Below are positions 22,441 through 31,978 of a stretch of DNA of 35,000 nt, one piece after another. The DNA lies in contig LUCW03000251.1 of NCBI GenBank assembly GCA_001586965.3, forward strand, positions 1-35,000, written 5' to 3'. Each line of letters opens with the position of its first letter. Position 1 is the first letter of the stretch. Made by a program: the position numbers and the translations under genes. Source of the DNA: Sphaeroforma sirkka. Its lineage: Eukaryota > Opisthokonta > Ichthyosporea > Ichthyophonida. The notes beneath the pieces were generated by a model that had not been told where the DNA came from, did not search any database, and was given only the letters and a program-made list of their open reading frames with translations.

Positions 22441-23157
22441 ATATATATATATATTGTGTACGTCGCAAAAGGGAGCATACATACCTGGGATCCTCTGTGA
22501 CTGATTTCTCTCTGTCCACATCTTCCTCTACCCGATCAATTTCTACCCGATCAATCGCTAGGACAAGTGATATAGGTGGTGTGGGTTGTATTGTATATGT
22601 AAGCTGTCGACTATGTTTGTACGAGGTGTAATTTGTGTTTATCATATATTCCACACGCTAAGTCACAGCCGCAAATGGCCGCTGAGGCCCAGAATAGTCG
22701 CTGAGGCTAAGATATTGGCCGGTCTCAAAAATAAAAATAAATAGCCGAAATTTTTTAAGACGGTTTTGGCTTCTACACACAATTCTAAATCCCGTGACGA
22801 AAGCCGATTTTGGATTAAGAAATTCTTTCACATAGAAAATGAAAATTTCAATTTATTTTTTCCTGTATCGACTTTTTTTTTTAAAAGCGACTGCATCATA
22901 TGACGAAAACCAAAACAAAACAACAATATAAATATTTTTAAATAACAGTATTATAAGCCAATGGATGTTGACTGTTGAGTTCTGCACATATATACCGTGT
23001 TTGCGGGATCTACAGTGTATTTATCACAGTGACACATACTCACAGAGACTCACATACCACAAGCATGATCAGAGGTTGTCTCAGTACTATCAACTGTCAG
23101 CTCAGTTCGCCTCAAAGAGTTTTGTGTTGTGTTGTTGTTGTATGTATTTATGTAGAA

Positions 23158-23290
23158 GTTGGGACTTGAGACTTGGGACTTGGGACTTGGGATTTGGGAG
23201 CTTGGATTTCGGATTTAGGATTTGGGCATTTGGCACTTGTGAAGTTGGGAGTTGGGAATTGTCAGTTGGGATTAGTAGAGGATTTTCCTA
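23158..23290. repeat. Degenerate GGGACTT minisatellite
   Basis: Short units of about 7-10 bp (GGGACTT, GGGATTT, GGCACTT) repeat with variation. The complementary pattern (CCAAATCC) occurs at 11450-11495. Confidence 0.7.
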
Positions 23291-23832
23291 TAAAAAAAAT
23301 AGCCACATGAATAAATAGTAATATTTATAAAAAAATATTTGTTAAAAAAAAACAATAAAAACAAAAACAAAACAAAACATTTTTTGTTTGGTTTGTTTTT
23401 GCTATTTTTGTATTGTTTTTCTCTTTTCTATATTTATAATATAAGGTCCATCGAATTTCCCAAAATTCGGTCATTACTCTTCAAATCCAAAAGTCGGCCC
23501 AAAAAATGATTATCACAGTTTGACTCTTGAGACTTGAGTCTTGACTCTTGACTCTCTGGACGCTCTCGAGTCTCTTTTTGTGGAGACGCCGGACGGGAAC
23601 TTGGAAAACCTTTGTTGTTCATTTGTCCAGTGTCCAACGGTCCTTTGACCATTTTGTATAGTCAAACCTCTTTATAAATATGTCCACCTCTTATAGGTGT
23701 CTACCTCTTTATATGTCCGATTTCTATTTAGGCCAACCCCATATATGACTCCAGGTCTATTTAGGCGGTCCTGCAGCCTGCTCTTGTGGAGGTCCGACTA
23801 ATTTTTTTTTACATGTCTGTATATTTCACCTT

Positions 23833-24131
23833 TCACCCCTGCTTGACGGTTAGCTTAATTTTTAATACATAGACTAATACGTACTGAAACCGATCCTGAT
23901 GGGAAATTCTTGCAAGATGCTCTCTCCTTCCTTTCATTCTTGGTTCAGTAGAAGTAGAGCGTTTACCACCTCCAGAAGTATTGCGAGGTTTCTTAGTATT
24001 ACGCGCAGTGTTATTCTCTGTCGCGGTACGCTTAGCAGGCTGGGTAAATCTCAAGGTACAAAGTACAATAGTAGATGGGCTGTTATACTATCCACCGTAC
24101 TCTCATTAGTAGAGAAATCGACCTCAGCCTT
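23833..24131 (-). mobile_element. Ty3/gypsy gag fragment (fossil)
   Basis: On the minus strand this matches element A gag near 5430-5560 (TQPAKRTATENNTARNTKKP against TQPTKRNAVETNTARSTKKP), and its right end matches 4903-4945; the stretch between is missing. It abuts the first base of an LTR in the opposite orientation at 24132. It is more diverged from element A than the other copies and is broken. Confidence 0.75.
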
Positions 24132-24316
24132 TGTAGAAATACGGTCTCCGGTCAGTCCAATATATAAAGATCAAATGAGATAACATATTGGTTTTTAATT
24201 GTATTTATAATAATTTGATACAAATTCTTTAGTTTTAGGGTTTTAGGGTTAAGCGTTTTTAAAACTAACCCTAAAACAATTGGCGTTCAAATTCACTTTG
24301 ATGCCTCCAATAGCCC
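24132..24316 (+). repeat. 5' part of a diverged LTR with a telomere-like insert
   Basis: Starts at the LTR terminus TGTAGAAATACGG and follows the LTR to CTTTGATGCCTCCAATAGCC, then passes into LINE sequence. At about 24232-24285 the LTR sequence is replaced by a foldback with TTTTAGGGTTTTAGGGTT on one arm and AACCCTAAAAC on the other. It is older or from another subfamily than the LTRs of element A. Confidence 0.75.
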
Positions 24317-26446
24317 AAAGCAATGCTCAAATGTTCAAAGATATTGCGTACCAACGACGGTCTCTGCGCCAACCCTGCATACCGGCTACCGATGCTGGCT
24401 ACTTTGAGGCCTTATTCAACTCTACAAACCCGTACGTGGTTCCACCGGATACCGAACCCTCTTCTGATGTCACTTCCACCATACGCCCCGACGATGTAAT
24501 GGGGGCAATACTACGCTATCCCAATAAGGCTCCTGGCCTCGACGGAATCCACATCCTTCTCCTGAAGGCCGCAGTGGAGCGCTCTACCAAACACCGAACA
24601 ATAGAACGCCCCGACGCCAATAGCCCACTGATGAGACTCCTTGCCAAAGCATTCACTGAGCAACTGAAGGTGGGTACTTTCCCTGCAGCCTTGAACTGCA
24701 GCCTCCTGACAGCGCACCCAAAGAAAGCCGATGCAGATATCACCTCCCCCGCCGACTTCCGCCCCATCACGCTTACGCAATAGTCAGACACATCTTTGAA
24801 AAGTGCTTTCTTAATCTGATTACGAGCCACCCCGGCTCTGCTACCCATGCTATCCAAGCTGGCTTCAGATCACGGTACTCTTGTCATACCCAAGCACTTG
24901 CCGCCATGGAATCTGAGACAGTCAGGAGAGGAGTGGAACGACGTCTGTCTGGACATAACCAAGGCATACGACAAGGTCGCTCTCCCACGCCTATGGGTAC
25001 TTCTGCGCCACGCTGGAATGCCCGATAACTGGATTAACTGACTACGCGCGCTGTTCGGGAGGGTCTCTACCCGAGTGTCATACCGCGGCACGCTCTCGTC
25101 TCTATTCCACAGAACGAGTGGCATCCTACAAGGCTCAATCGTCAACCCCCAGCTCTTTGTTATCTACATGGATTCTTTAGCTGTCATGCTAGCACAATTT
25201 CGGCCCAAGCTCCTCTGCTCTTATTATTTTGTTGATGACACACGGATCCAAGCCCCTCGATCGGTTTTGTTCCAGCCCTTCTTAGATGACATTGATGCGT
25301 GGGGACGCAAATCTGGCCTCGAACAGAGTGTCATTAAACCCCGAGTACGATCTACCGACTTGCGACACGCGGCGCCAACCCTCCGTATAAATGGTGAGCT
25401 TATCACGCTGACGCTTGCAGACGCACCTTGGAACACACGTTACCTTCCCCTGAAGATGGCGCCCACACATGCCGAACCGAAACACTCCAAATATCTGGGG
25501 TTCCCACTCCCTCACGGAGTACCAGGAATCAACCTCGCCAGACATATGAAATCCCTGGTTGCAGCATTGTCACTGGGTATCGCCTCTTTCCGCGCTTATG
25601 GTTTTTATAGCTTCGGCTGGCGACACCCCCGCAGCCGACTGGTGATGTTCAGAACATTCACTCTATCCACGGCTACATATGGGCTGAACATTATTGCCTG
25701 GGCTCCGCCTATATGGAAGGATGCGTTGGACCCCCTGTTCGAGCGCTTTAATTCAGCACTCATCCAAGCAGCAGCCATCATCACAAGCACTAAATACCCT
25801 CGGTTTCCCAAACATCAAACAAACTTACTTTACTTTTGCGGCCTGCTCCCCGCGCGACCATTCGCGGACTACCTCGGAGCTTGCCTGGGAATACAACTCG
25901 GCTCAATGGCCAGCACAAATCCACTTACCCCTCTGACGCAACCCGCCTGGGCCAACGACAAACCATCACTGCGCTTCCGTACAGTATATATGCTCACCTG
26001 AAAGCTGTACATAAAATCACGAGCGGGCGTACACCCGACCATGTAGCCCTCCGCCAACGTTGTGACGACATCAGGAAGAACTCAACAAAACGTTGGTCCA
26101 ACATGGAGATCGCGGCAATGACCCGGCGCTACTACCAACTGGCTATGGGTAAACCGCCAACCTCAAACCGAGACACAGCCAGACACGACAGCTTCAATCG
26201 CTGCTTCGAGTCTACCCTAATCCGGCTCTGTGCTATGATTGTAACGAATAGGTACATGTTCACATTGCTCGACTACCGCACCGACGGCTGTCTCTGCCCT
26301 GTCTGCCCCGGTAGCCACAAGTTCATTACCAGCCACTTTACCAGCATCCAACAACTGATTCGACGCATCCTAGTAGGTCCAAAACTGCCTCCCATTGGCC
26401 CTGACCTCCTTCAGCAATTACGGGAGTGCAACGACTTCCACGGTAT
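24317..26446 (+). mobile_element. LINE reverse transcriptase region (right copy)
   Basis: Non-LTR retrotransposon ORF2. RT motifs in order: APGLDGIHILLLKA, ADFRPITLTQ, QAGFRSRYSCHTQAL, LDITKAYDKV (motif A), SGILQGSIVNPQLFVIYMD (motif B), YYFVDDTRIQA (motif C, FVDD), KYLGFPLPHG; then a long C-terminal region with a finger at about 26297-26340 (CLCPVCPGSHKFITSHF). It would copy its RNA at a nicked target. The frame shifts near 24.78, 24.94 and 25.99 kb and a stop lies at 25039, so it is dead. It is cut at 26446 by a retrotransposon derivative and its end lies at 28195 onward. The 5' side is missing; an LTR piece replaces it. Clade not assigned. Confidence 0.88.
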
Positions 26447-27044
26447 TGTAAATGTCGATGGAAATTACTAGGTTTCAAACTATAATAAACTAAAATACAA
26501 TTTAGTCAGTTAGGATTTAGCAGTGGTAGCTTGTGTAAGAATGATCGGGACTGCCTCTTGTTAAGAGCCTAAATATTCTCGATCACACAGGGCGTACCGC
26601 TAGCTGTTCTTTATTGAATAATTTTCACTAGAAGTACTAAGTGTTCATGACCACTTGCCTAATTTGTAAATAGACATAATAACGTAAGTCACGTTAATAC
26701 ATTAGCTGATATAAATAAAGTTCCATCTGAAGAAAAGTTAAAAAAAAAAAAAAAAGACTTATTGGATTTTGGAGATTGGCGGGAGGACCAAAATCTATAA
26801 GTAGTAGTTCGGAGATTATAAAATTTAGTTTATAATATCCTACATCTACTAATGTCTCAAATAGGTCCAAGTAGATGAGTCATACCAAATACTCAGGCTA
26901 TTGGAGCCATCAAAGTGAATTTAGAACACTTTGGAAATATTGGAAAAAGAGCTTGTACTAAATTATTTAAAATACAAATAAAAAGCAATGTATTATCTCA
27001 ATTGATCTTGATATTTTAGACTGACCGGAGGCCGTATTTCTACA
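26447..27044 (-). repeat. Complete LTR of element B
   Basis: 598 bp, full match to the 5' LTR of element A with few differences, including the terminal 20 bp that the 3' LTR of element A lacks. Confidence 0.9.
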
Positions 27045-27171
27045 TAGCCCCCCAGTAGCTTTTAGAACTACGAACGTACGTTAAGATACGATCTAGTTGG
27101 TAAAGCAAAACCAAAGTAAAAACGGTTTCGGTCATGACTTATCGAGTAAGTATGTGCCTATATGTACGAGT

Positions 27172-28059
27172 TCAAGACTCATGTTGTACTCTATGTCGTT
27201 TAGCATTTGGTCTAGTAACCATTTCCGATGTAGGCGCCTTACGTTTATTATTTGGTAAGGTAATAGCCAAAGGCTGTTCTTCATTAGTAAGTAAGTTTGA
27301 ACAATTGTCTGCACTGTTGGTAAGCAGATCAGAAAGTTTAGTCACGTAGGAAGTAGGTGGCAAATAGGGAATTCCAGATCCGTCAGGGTTTGTAGTCACC
27401 TGAGGAAACCCTTTTCGTTTATCTCGTGTGTTCTTATGTAAACGCTTATTCCATTTCTTATTAAAGATACGAAGAAAGTCGCGAGATTCACGAAATGCAT
27501 CGGAGGTTAGCCAAGCTACTGTCCCATCCATGAAACGGGTCTTGTAGTAAGTGTAACCGTCTTCGGATGTTTTGTCAATTATATCTTTGACTTGTGACTC
27601 CATAACTGGTACATCAGAATCAAATGAGCGAGCGAATGAGAGTTCGGAGGTAGGGATACGGTGAGTGCCTAGATTGGTTGCGCTAGTACCATCAATGTTA
27701 TTCACTTCGTAAGTATCACTCTTCTCATCATGGTAGGAAATAACAAAAGGTCCTATCGTCTTAGAAGAGAGTTCGGTAACGTTGGCGTTTCGATTTATAA
27801 TGTTAACATAATCGCCGACTTTGAACTGAACAATGTTCTTAGTGTTATTCCATCGATCATACGCTTTAAGTAGGACGCGATTTTTGTGCTCGAGTAAACA
27901 GGGGTAAACAACGTTCTGCATATGCTCGATCTTTTGTAGCCACGGGGTAGCGTGTTTCTCGGGCGCAGTTTTATCAAACGTTGCTTGTAATTCACTATAG
28001 CGGCCAAAGAAATAGTGAAACGGGAGTGTTCCAGTTTGAGGATTCATGCAGTTATTCAT
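27172..28059 (-). pseudogene. Integrase end, GPY/F module and chromodomain-like tail in element B (fossil)
   Basis: About 295 codons read openly on the minus strand, from MNNCMNPQTGTLPFHYFFGR through KTIGPFVISYHDEKSDTYEV and DGYTYYKTRFMDGTVAWLTS to the final RHRVQHES. It corresponds to the end of pol in element A at about 9080-9970. It is only the tail of the polyprotein, without protease, RT, or integrase active site, so no enzyme is encoded. Confidence 0.85.
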
Positions 28060-28077
28060 TTGAGTCTGAACCCATTT

Positions 28078-28190
28078 AAGAGGCAGTCCCGATCATTCTT
28101 ACACAAGCTACCACTGCTAAATCCTAACTGACTAAATTGTATTTTAGTTTATTATAGTTTGAAACCTAGTAATTTCCATCGAAGTTTACA
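28078..28190 (+). repeat. LTR 3' fragment, plus orientation
   Basis: Matches the last 113 bp of the LTR (AAGAGGCAGTCCCGATC to GAAGTTTACA) and ends exactly at the target duplication. Confidence 0.88.
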
Positions 28191-28680
28191 GTATATGGAT
28201 CCACCACGAACACCTTGGATCATTTCTCCAGCATGTTGAAGAACCACCGTACCCTCACCCGTCCCTGACACATCAACAGATGGTCCCATACCCCGGCTAA
28301 TTACGCTGTTGAAGTACTACTTCCAAATTTCGGTTCAACCCAAATCACCGCGCTTGTTGGTTCCGCCTATGATACTTACGATCCAGGCCAGCCAACACAT
28401 ACCGAGTTCATCCGTGGTCTGGTGCGGCATTGGCTTACCCCCATCCTCGCTCCTCGACCGGATTATGACGGATAACCTGGTCCTTCTCGGTATTTCATAC
28501 TCTGCGCTAACCCATTCCGCGGCACTACACGGCGCAGACCCGATCCGTACCACAGAAGTGGGTACTCTACTTAGTAGGTCAGCAAGCGAATATATGGAAC
28601 ATTCGATAGTAACAGTGTTTTGTCAACACGGCCCGAATTGACTAGCGCATATCTTCCATTGTCGACTCACTTGGCCCAAG
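28191..28680 (+). mobile_element. LINE 3' part (right copy, after element B)
   Basis: With element B and one GTAT removed, the LINE frame runs on: ECNDFHG continues as IWIHHEHLGSFLQHVEEPPY and PHPSLTHQQM, to a TAA at about 28297. This confirms that 24317-26446 and this stretch are one LINE. The sequence past the stop remains GC-richer than its surroundings, with open stretches in more than one frame (for example LLPNFGSTQITALVGSAYDT), so coding may have continued before a frame change, or this is 3' UTR. The 3' end is not clear; an AT-rich stretch begins at about 28700. Confidence 0.65.
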
Positions 28681-28899
28681 CTTCAAACGAGAATTTATTG
28701 ACCACTTCTTCCCATCAATCTTTCCTGAACCACTACAGCAGCTATGAGAGTCATACCATATGTTCATACATTGTAACATACATACTTGTCATTTTTGAAA
28801 TAAATAATATCATCCCTATCAAAGACAATGATTTTTTGGGCGCAGGTTCTATTCTCTCTGCAGTGGTTTTATTTTAACAAACATATACGTATTTATTCC

Positions 28900-28961
28900 A
28901 CATATATACATATATAATGTACTTTTTGAAACATATATACATATATAATGTACTTTTTGAC
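28900..28961. repeat. 31-bp tandem duplication
   Basis: Two copies of a TATA-rich unit that ends in AATGTACTTTTTGA, followed by degenerate TATACA and a TA microsatellite. Confidence 0.85.
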
Positions 28962-28997
28962 ACAAATATACATATATAAATATACATTTACATATAC

Positions 28998-29000
<3 letters not shown>

Positions 29001-29055
<55 letters not shown>
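29001..29055. repeat. (TA)n microsatellite
   Basis: An uninterrupted TA run of about 27 units. Confidence 0.95.
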
Positions 29056-29057
<2 letters not shown>

Positions 29058-29059
29058 CA

Positions 29060-29215
29060 GGCGAGAGCGTCAGACTTAGGACGAGTCGCAGTCGAAAACG
29101 GCAGGTTTAGCGGTCGCAGGTGAGAGCCTCAGCCTTGCTTGTCATAGGCGATAATCGCAGTCATAGTGGTCGCAAGACCCGGTCTTAGTCGTAGTGGTAG
29201 CAGTCTTAACAAATC
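29060..29215. repeat. Degenerate GTCGCAG-type repeat
   Basis: Variants of AGTCGCAG, GGTCGCAG, AGTGGTCGCA and AGTCGTAGTGGTAGCAG recur irregularly between the TA run and the transposase gene. It probably marks the decayed 5' side of the DNA transposon or a local satellite. Confidence 0.45.
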
Positions 29216-29275
29216 TCTTTATTATTGAATAACCATTGCTCAAATTCTAACTACTAATCTAATGCGTGTGTAGGT

Positions 29276-30630
29276 ATGAAAGTAAAACCTAATGCTGAAG
29301 ATAGTTACAAGGTTTGGTTGTCAGCTAAACGAATAGAAAAAGGGCTGTATCGACATACGAAAAAGGAGACAAATCATACTTGTACAGCTAAAAGTTACCA
29401 ACGAAACCGTAAATGAGGTATCAAAAATATATCGTATTACTGGTATTTTGTTTGTATATATTTTGTGTTAGCACTGTTCATGCCAAATTGATGTAGCCGG
29501 ACTTTGCCAACCTGACTCTATTACTGTTTTATTTGCAGAGTACAACATGAAGATACTCAAAACCGGCGAAACTTCGAAAGTGTTAGACAAGTATACTGTC
29601 CCACAATCTAAGGCAGTCAAGCATCTTGATTCTGCTTTACAAGCGCATGCAGGGTTGATACTCAAACCATCACAATTGAAAGGGCATGTGAGAACAGTAT
29701 CAAACCGTACGTTGTTGGATCACATAAAACAGTTGCAGCTAATAGACTATGTAAGAAATATTCTTATGAAGGTCCCAGACACTACATTCGTAGTGTATAA
29801 AACTATATGTTCCTACGTAGAAACCGATATTCCTATGTACGACGGAATCTACATAGCACTTGGTGGCATGAAGCGAGTTTATAAGTATCTACCAAGATGG
29901 GGTGCGTTTGATGCTGCACATATGAATACTGTTTCCGGCGGTGTACTTCAGTTTCTCACCAGATAAAATGCTAATGGTCATCTGGAGTTGTTAGCTATTT
30001 CGACAGCGAGCAAAGAGAATGGGCCCTACTGAAACAAAGAGCTCTCTGAAAGTTGTTTTCCAAATATGTCTGCGTGGCTCGTAGATAAAGAAAAAGATAA
30101 GTATTTTCGTTTTGAATTTATAGTTACGATACCATGTTTCAAGTGAGACAAATTTTCATCTGATATTTTTTAATGCAAAGCAAGTATTTATTCATTAAGT
30201 ATATTTGTGTTTTTTAATAGGCATTCATCAGAGCATCGCAAATTCAGTGCATCAAGTTCAAGCTAGAACTTGTATACTGCATATCATCAAAAACGTGATG
30301 AACAATGGGCTACTTGGTAGAAACGATAAATCAACTCATCAATCGATAATTGCTATGACTAAAGCAGCTACCGAACAGGGATACATCTACCACGCTCAGG
30401 TTAAGTATTTATTTGTATACAGGCAAGACTCGGAATGGGCTTTTTCTCGCACTTCATGCACAAATTGTGGGTTGGTTTAATATTACTTATGAATCTAAGA
30501 GTATACGAGACAACCACGAGCTTGGAGACAAGATTATGGAGTACTTGGAGACCCAAAAGGAAGAATTCGCCAACTATCTATTCGTGGAGGCTCGTCGAGA
30601 ACACAATGCAGTCTTCACTGATCCAGAAAC
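29276..30630 (+). pseudogene. MULE transposase core (exons 1-3)
   Basis: Exon 1 (to 29408, donor GTAAAT) gives a basic segment with HTCTAKSYQRN, possibly the end of a FLYWCH/WRKY-like DNA-binding finger. Exon 2 (from 29539, phase 1) carries the core start: WGAFDAAHMNTVSGGVLQFL, where the Asp of FDAAHM fits the first catalytic residue of the MULE DDE core, followed after a stop codon by NGHLELLAISTASKENGPY. VDKEKDK at about 30080-30100 and GIHQSIANSVHQVQARTCIL with HIIKN after 30221 match the SDRxKG..AI......C..H block. FNITYESKS near 30490 fits the late TSNxxES block with the catalytic Glu. Two stop codons and a frame change make this part non-functional as written. Confidence 0.75.
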
Positions 30631-31158
30631 GTATGTAATTAGTAGTGTAGTCCGATTTGTTAATCGTCGATCATACAATTTTGTTGTATGTGTAGGACTA
30701 ACTAAGTTGAATTAATTTAACTTTTTCAAATTCAAAGAGGCTCCTCTCTTGAGACGCGGATATACAACAGCTATTGTTCTGTTTATGGTCAAATAACTTC
30801 CAATGAAATAGGTATGTAAACAATTCGTTCTTTACTTACCAGTGACTTGCCCTGCCGCCAAGAAAAAATATTATTTACATATCACCATCCCCTAAAAGTA
30901 TTTACTTCGTAATTTTGACAGAGCAAGTAAATATTGTGCACCTGGACATGTGAAGTGCAAATATAGTAGATATGCTTATACTCTATTCGAATTGGCGTAT
31001 GAAGAAAAGAAAAGAGTATCAGGACGAGGCTAGGCAACTCAAGAGTGAAGGAAAGCAGGTATACAATACTGATATCAAATCAACCATGATTGATCGACAA
31101 ATCCGTTTTTACATATATGCACGTATACAAACGCTTTTTTCGATTTTAATTTCTCCAG

Positions 31159-31637
31159 GTTACACCCTGGGCAGTAGAAAAGACTATAGCCCACCTCAAT
31201 AAGTTAAAACTATGTACCGTAACTATCGAGAGCGATGCTGTAAACGGAGATTGGCTCGATTGCCAGGTAAACTTCAAATCGCACAGTTCAACAGTTCAGA
31301 CCTGCTCAGTCAAGCTGGTACGCTCTCGGGGAAATATAGATTGTGAGAGCTGCAATTTGCATGTGTCTGAAGGTATCCCTTGCGGGCATGCTGCGAAGTG
31401 CTTTGTGCACATTGCTAAAGTATCTAACGTGAATAATATTGGGAGTGAGTATAACCTGTACAACAAATGTTGGTATTCGCGATTGTTTTGGGTGGAAACT
31501 TACATCTTGCAAACCAGTTTCACGGGACAATCGATGTCCTTTGACTTTGAAAATATGGAACAGCATTCACTGCTTCCCTGTCCTACTCCGAGACCAGCGG
31601 GTCGCCTGAAGAAACGGTACGAAAAGTCATCTCGTAG
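31159..31637 (+). pseudogene. SWIM zinc-finger exon of the MULE gene
   Basis: Opens with VTPWAVEKTIAHLNKLKLC, the usual MULE lead-in after the transposase core, then WLDCQVNFKSHSS and the SWIM-type finger IDCESCNLHVSEGIPCGHAA (Cys-rich pair, then CxH). The first pair is CxxC rather than the usual CxC. The exon is open for its whole length, begins after TTTCTCCAG and ends at GTAAGT. SWIM fingers bind DNA in transposases of this family, probably at the terminal repeats. Confidence 0.8.
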
Positions 31638-31704
31638 GTAAGTAATTATGGTTTGATGCGTGTTAATTAAGAAAACAGTGCTCTTTCAAAGACCAAGATT
31701 TAAA

Positions 31705-31810
31705 ACACCTTTTCCATTTTGATTGCATTAGGGATTATGTACTTAAGAAGACTATACACACCTTTTTCACAATGATTGTATCAGGAATCATGTACTTAAG
31801 AAGACTATAA
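31705..31810. repeat. 53-bp tandem duplication across an intron-exon border
   Basis: Two copies (31705-31757 and 31758-31810) each contain a T-rich tract, an acceptor (GCATTAG or GTATCAG), and ATGTACTTAAGAAGACTATA. The second copy starts the zinc-knuckle exon; the first is a possible decoy acceptor. Confidence 0.85.
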
Positions 31811-31862
31811 CGTGCTCGAAGTGCGGAGAAGCTAGCCATAACATCAACACCTGCGATGGTGA
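31785..31862 (+). pseudogene. CCHC zinc-knuckle exon of the MULE gene
   Basis: Reads NHVLKKTITCSKCGEASHNI NTC; the knuckle is C-x2-C-x4-H-x4-C, as usually found downstream of SWIM in MULE transposases. The acceptor is GTATCAG and the donor GTATGT at 31863, in phase with both neighbours; the alternative donor GTGAGT at 31859 would put the next exon out of frame. Confidence 0.8.
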
Positions 31863-31978
31863 GTATGTGGTTTATTGATTTATTTGACTCTGCGCGTACT
31901 CGTCAGTCTCCATGGCAAGTCTCTTTTGTGTAATCATTTGTGACTTTCTTGCTTAAATTTTCTTTTACTCTCTTACAG

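Larger units (their letters stand above)
18590..23832. other. Long gene-free spacer with satellites and palindromes
   Basis: I found no coding sequence with support. Contents: hairpin at 18700-18721, 51-bp imperfect duplication at 19071-19172, TA run at 19633-19653, CT run at 19855-19880, GA/CT-rich DNA to 20230, palindrome at 20134-20155, 99-bp duplication at 20764-20961, C- and CAA-rich tract at 21740-21780, a repeat-family stretch at 22015-22440, a degenerate GGGACTT minisatellite at 23158-23290, and CTTGAGACTT-type runs at 23518-23560. Confidence 0.7.
26447..28190 (-). mobile_element. Element B: Ty3/gypsy derivative with inverted LTR ends, inserted in the LINE
   Basis: From left to right: a complete LTR on the minus strand (26447-27044), the 3' part of the internal region on the minus strand (27045-28077, matching element A from 10097 back to about 9070), then the last 113 bp of an LTR on the plus strand (28078-28190). 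Both outer ends are therefore the LTR 3' terminus (TGTAAA at the left, TTTACA at the right). GTAT flanks both sides (26443-26446 and 28191-28194), so the unit integrated as it stands. The coding part that remains looks open; the element as a whole lacks gag, protease, RT and most of the integrase. Confidence 0.82.

Noticed and set aside
24225-24290. A chromosome end or internal telomere tract
   Set aside because: There are only two or three TTTTAGGG-like units in a foldback within an LTR; the sequence continues on both sides.
29964-30032. Reassigned stop codons
   Set aside because: Both TAA and TGA would need to be sense, while TAG and TAA end the zinc-finger and transposase genes. Decay of one copy is simpler.
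30400-30422. A 23-nt GT-AG intron in the transposase gene
   Set aside because: It is far shorter than all other introns here, and removing it does not put the two sides in the frame that fits the transposase; a frame change is simpler.
31855-31862. Donor GTGAGT at 31859 for the zinc-knuckle exon
   Set aside because: Its phase leads to a stop in the next exon; GTATGT at 31863 keeps the frame open through the following exons.
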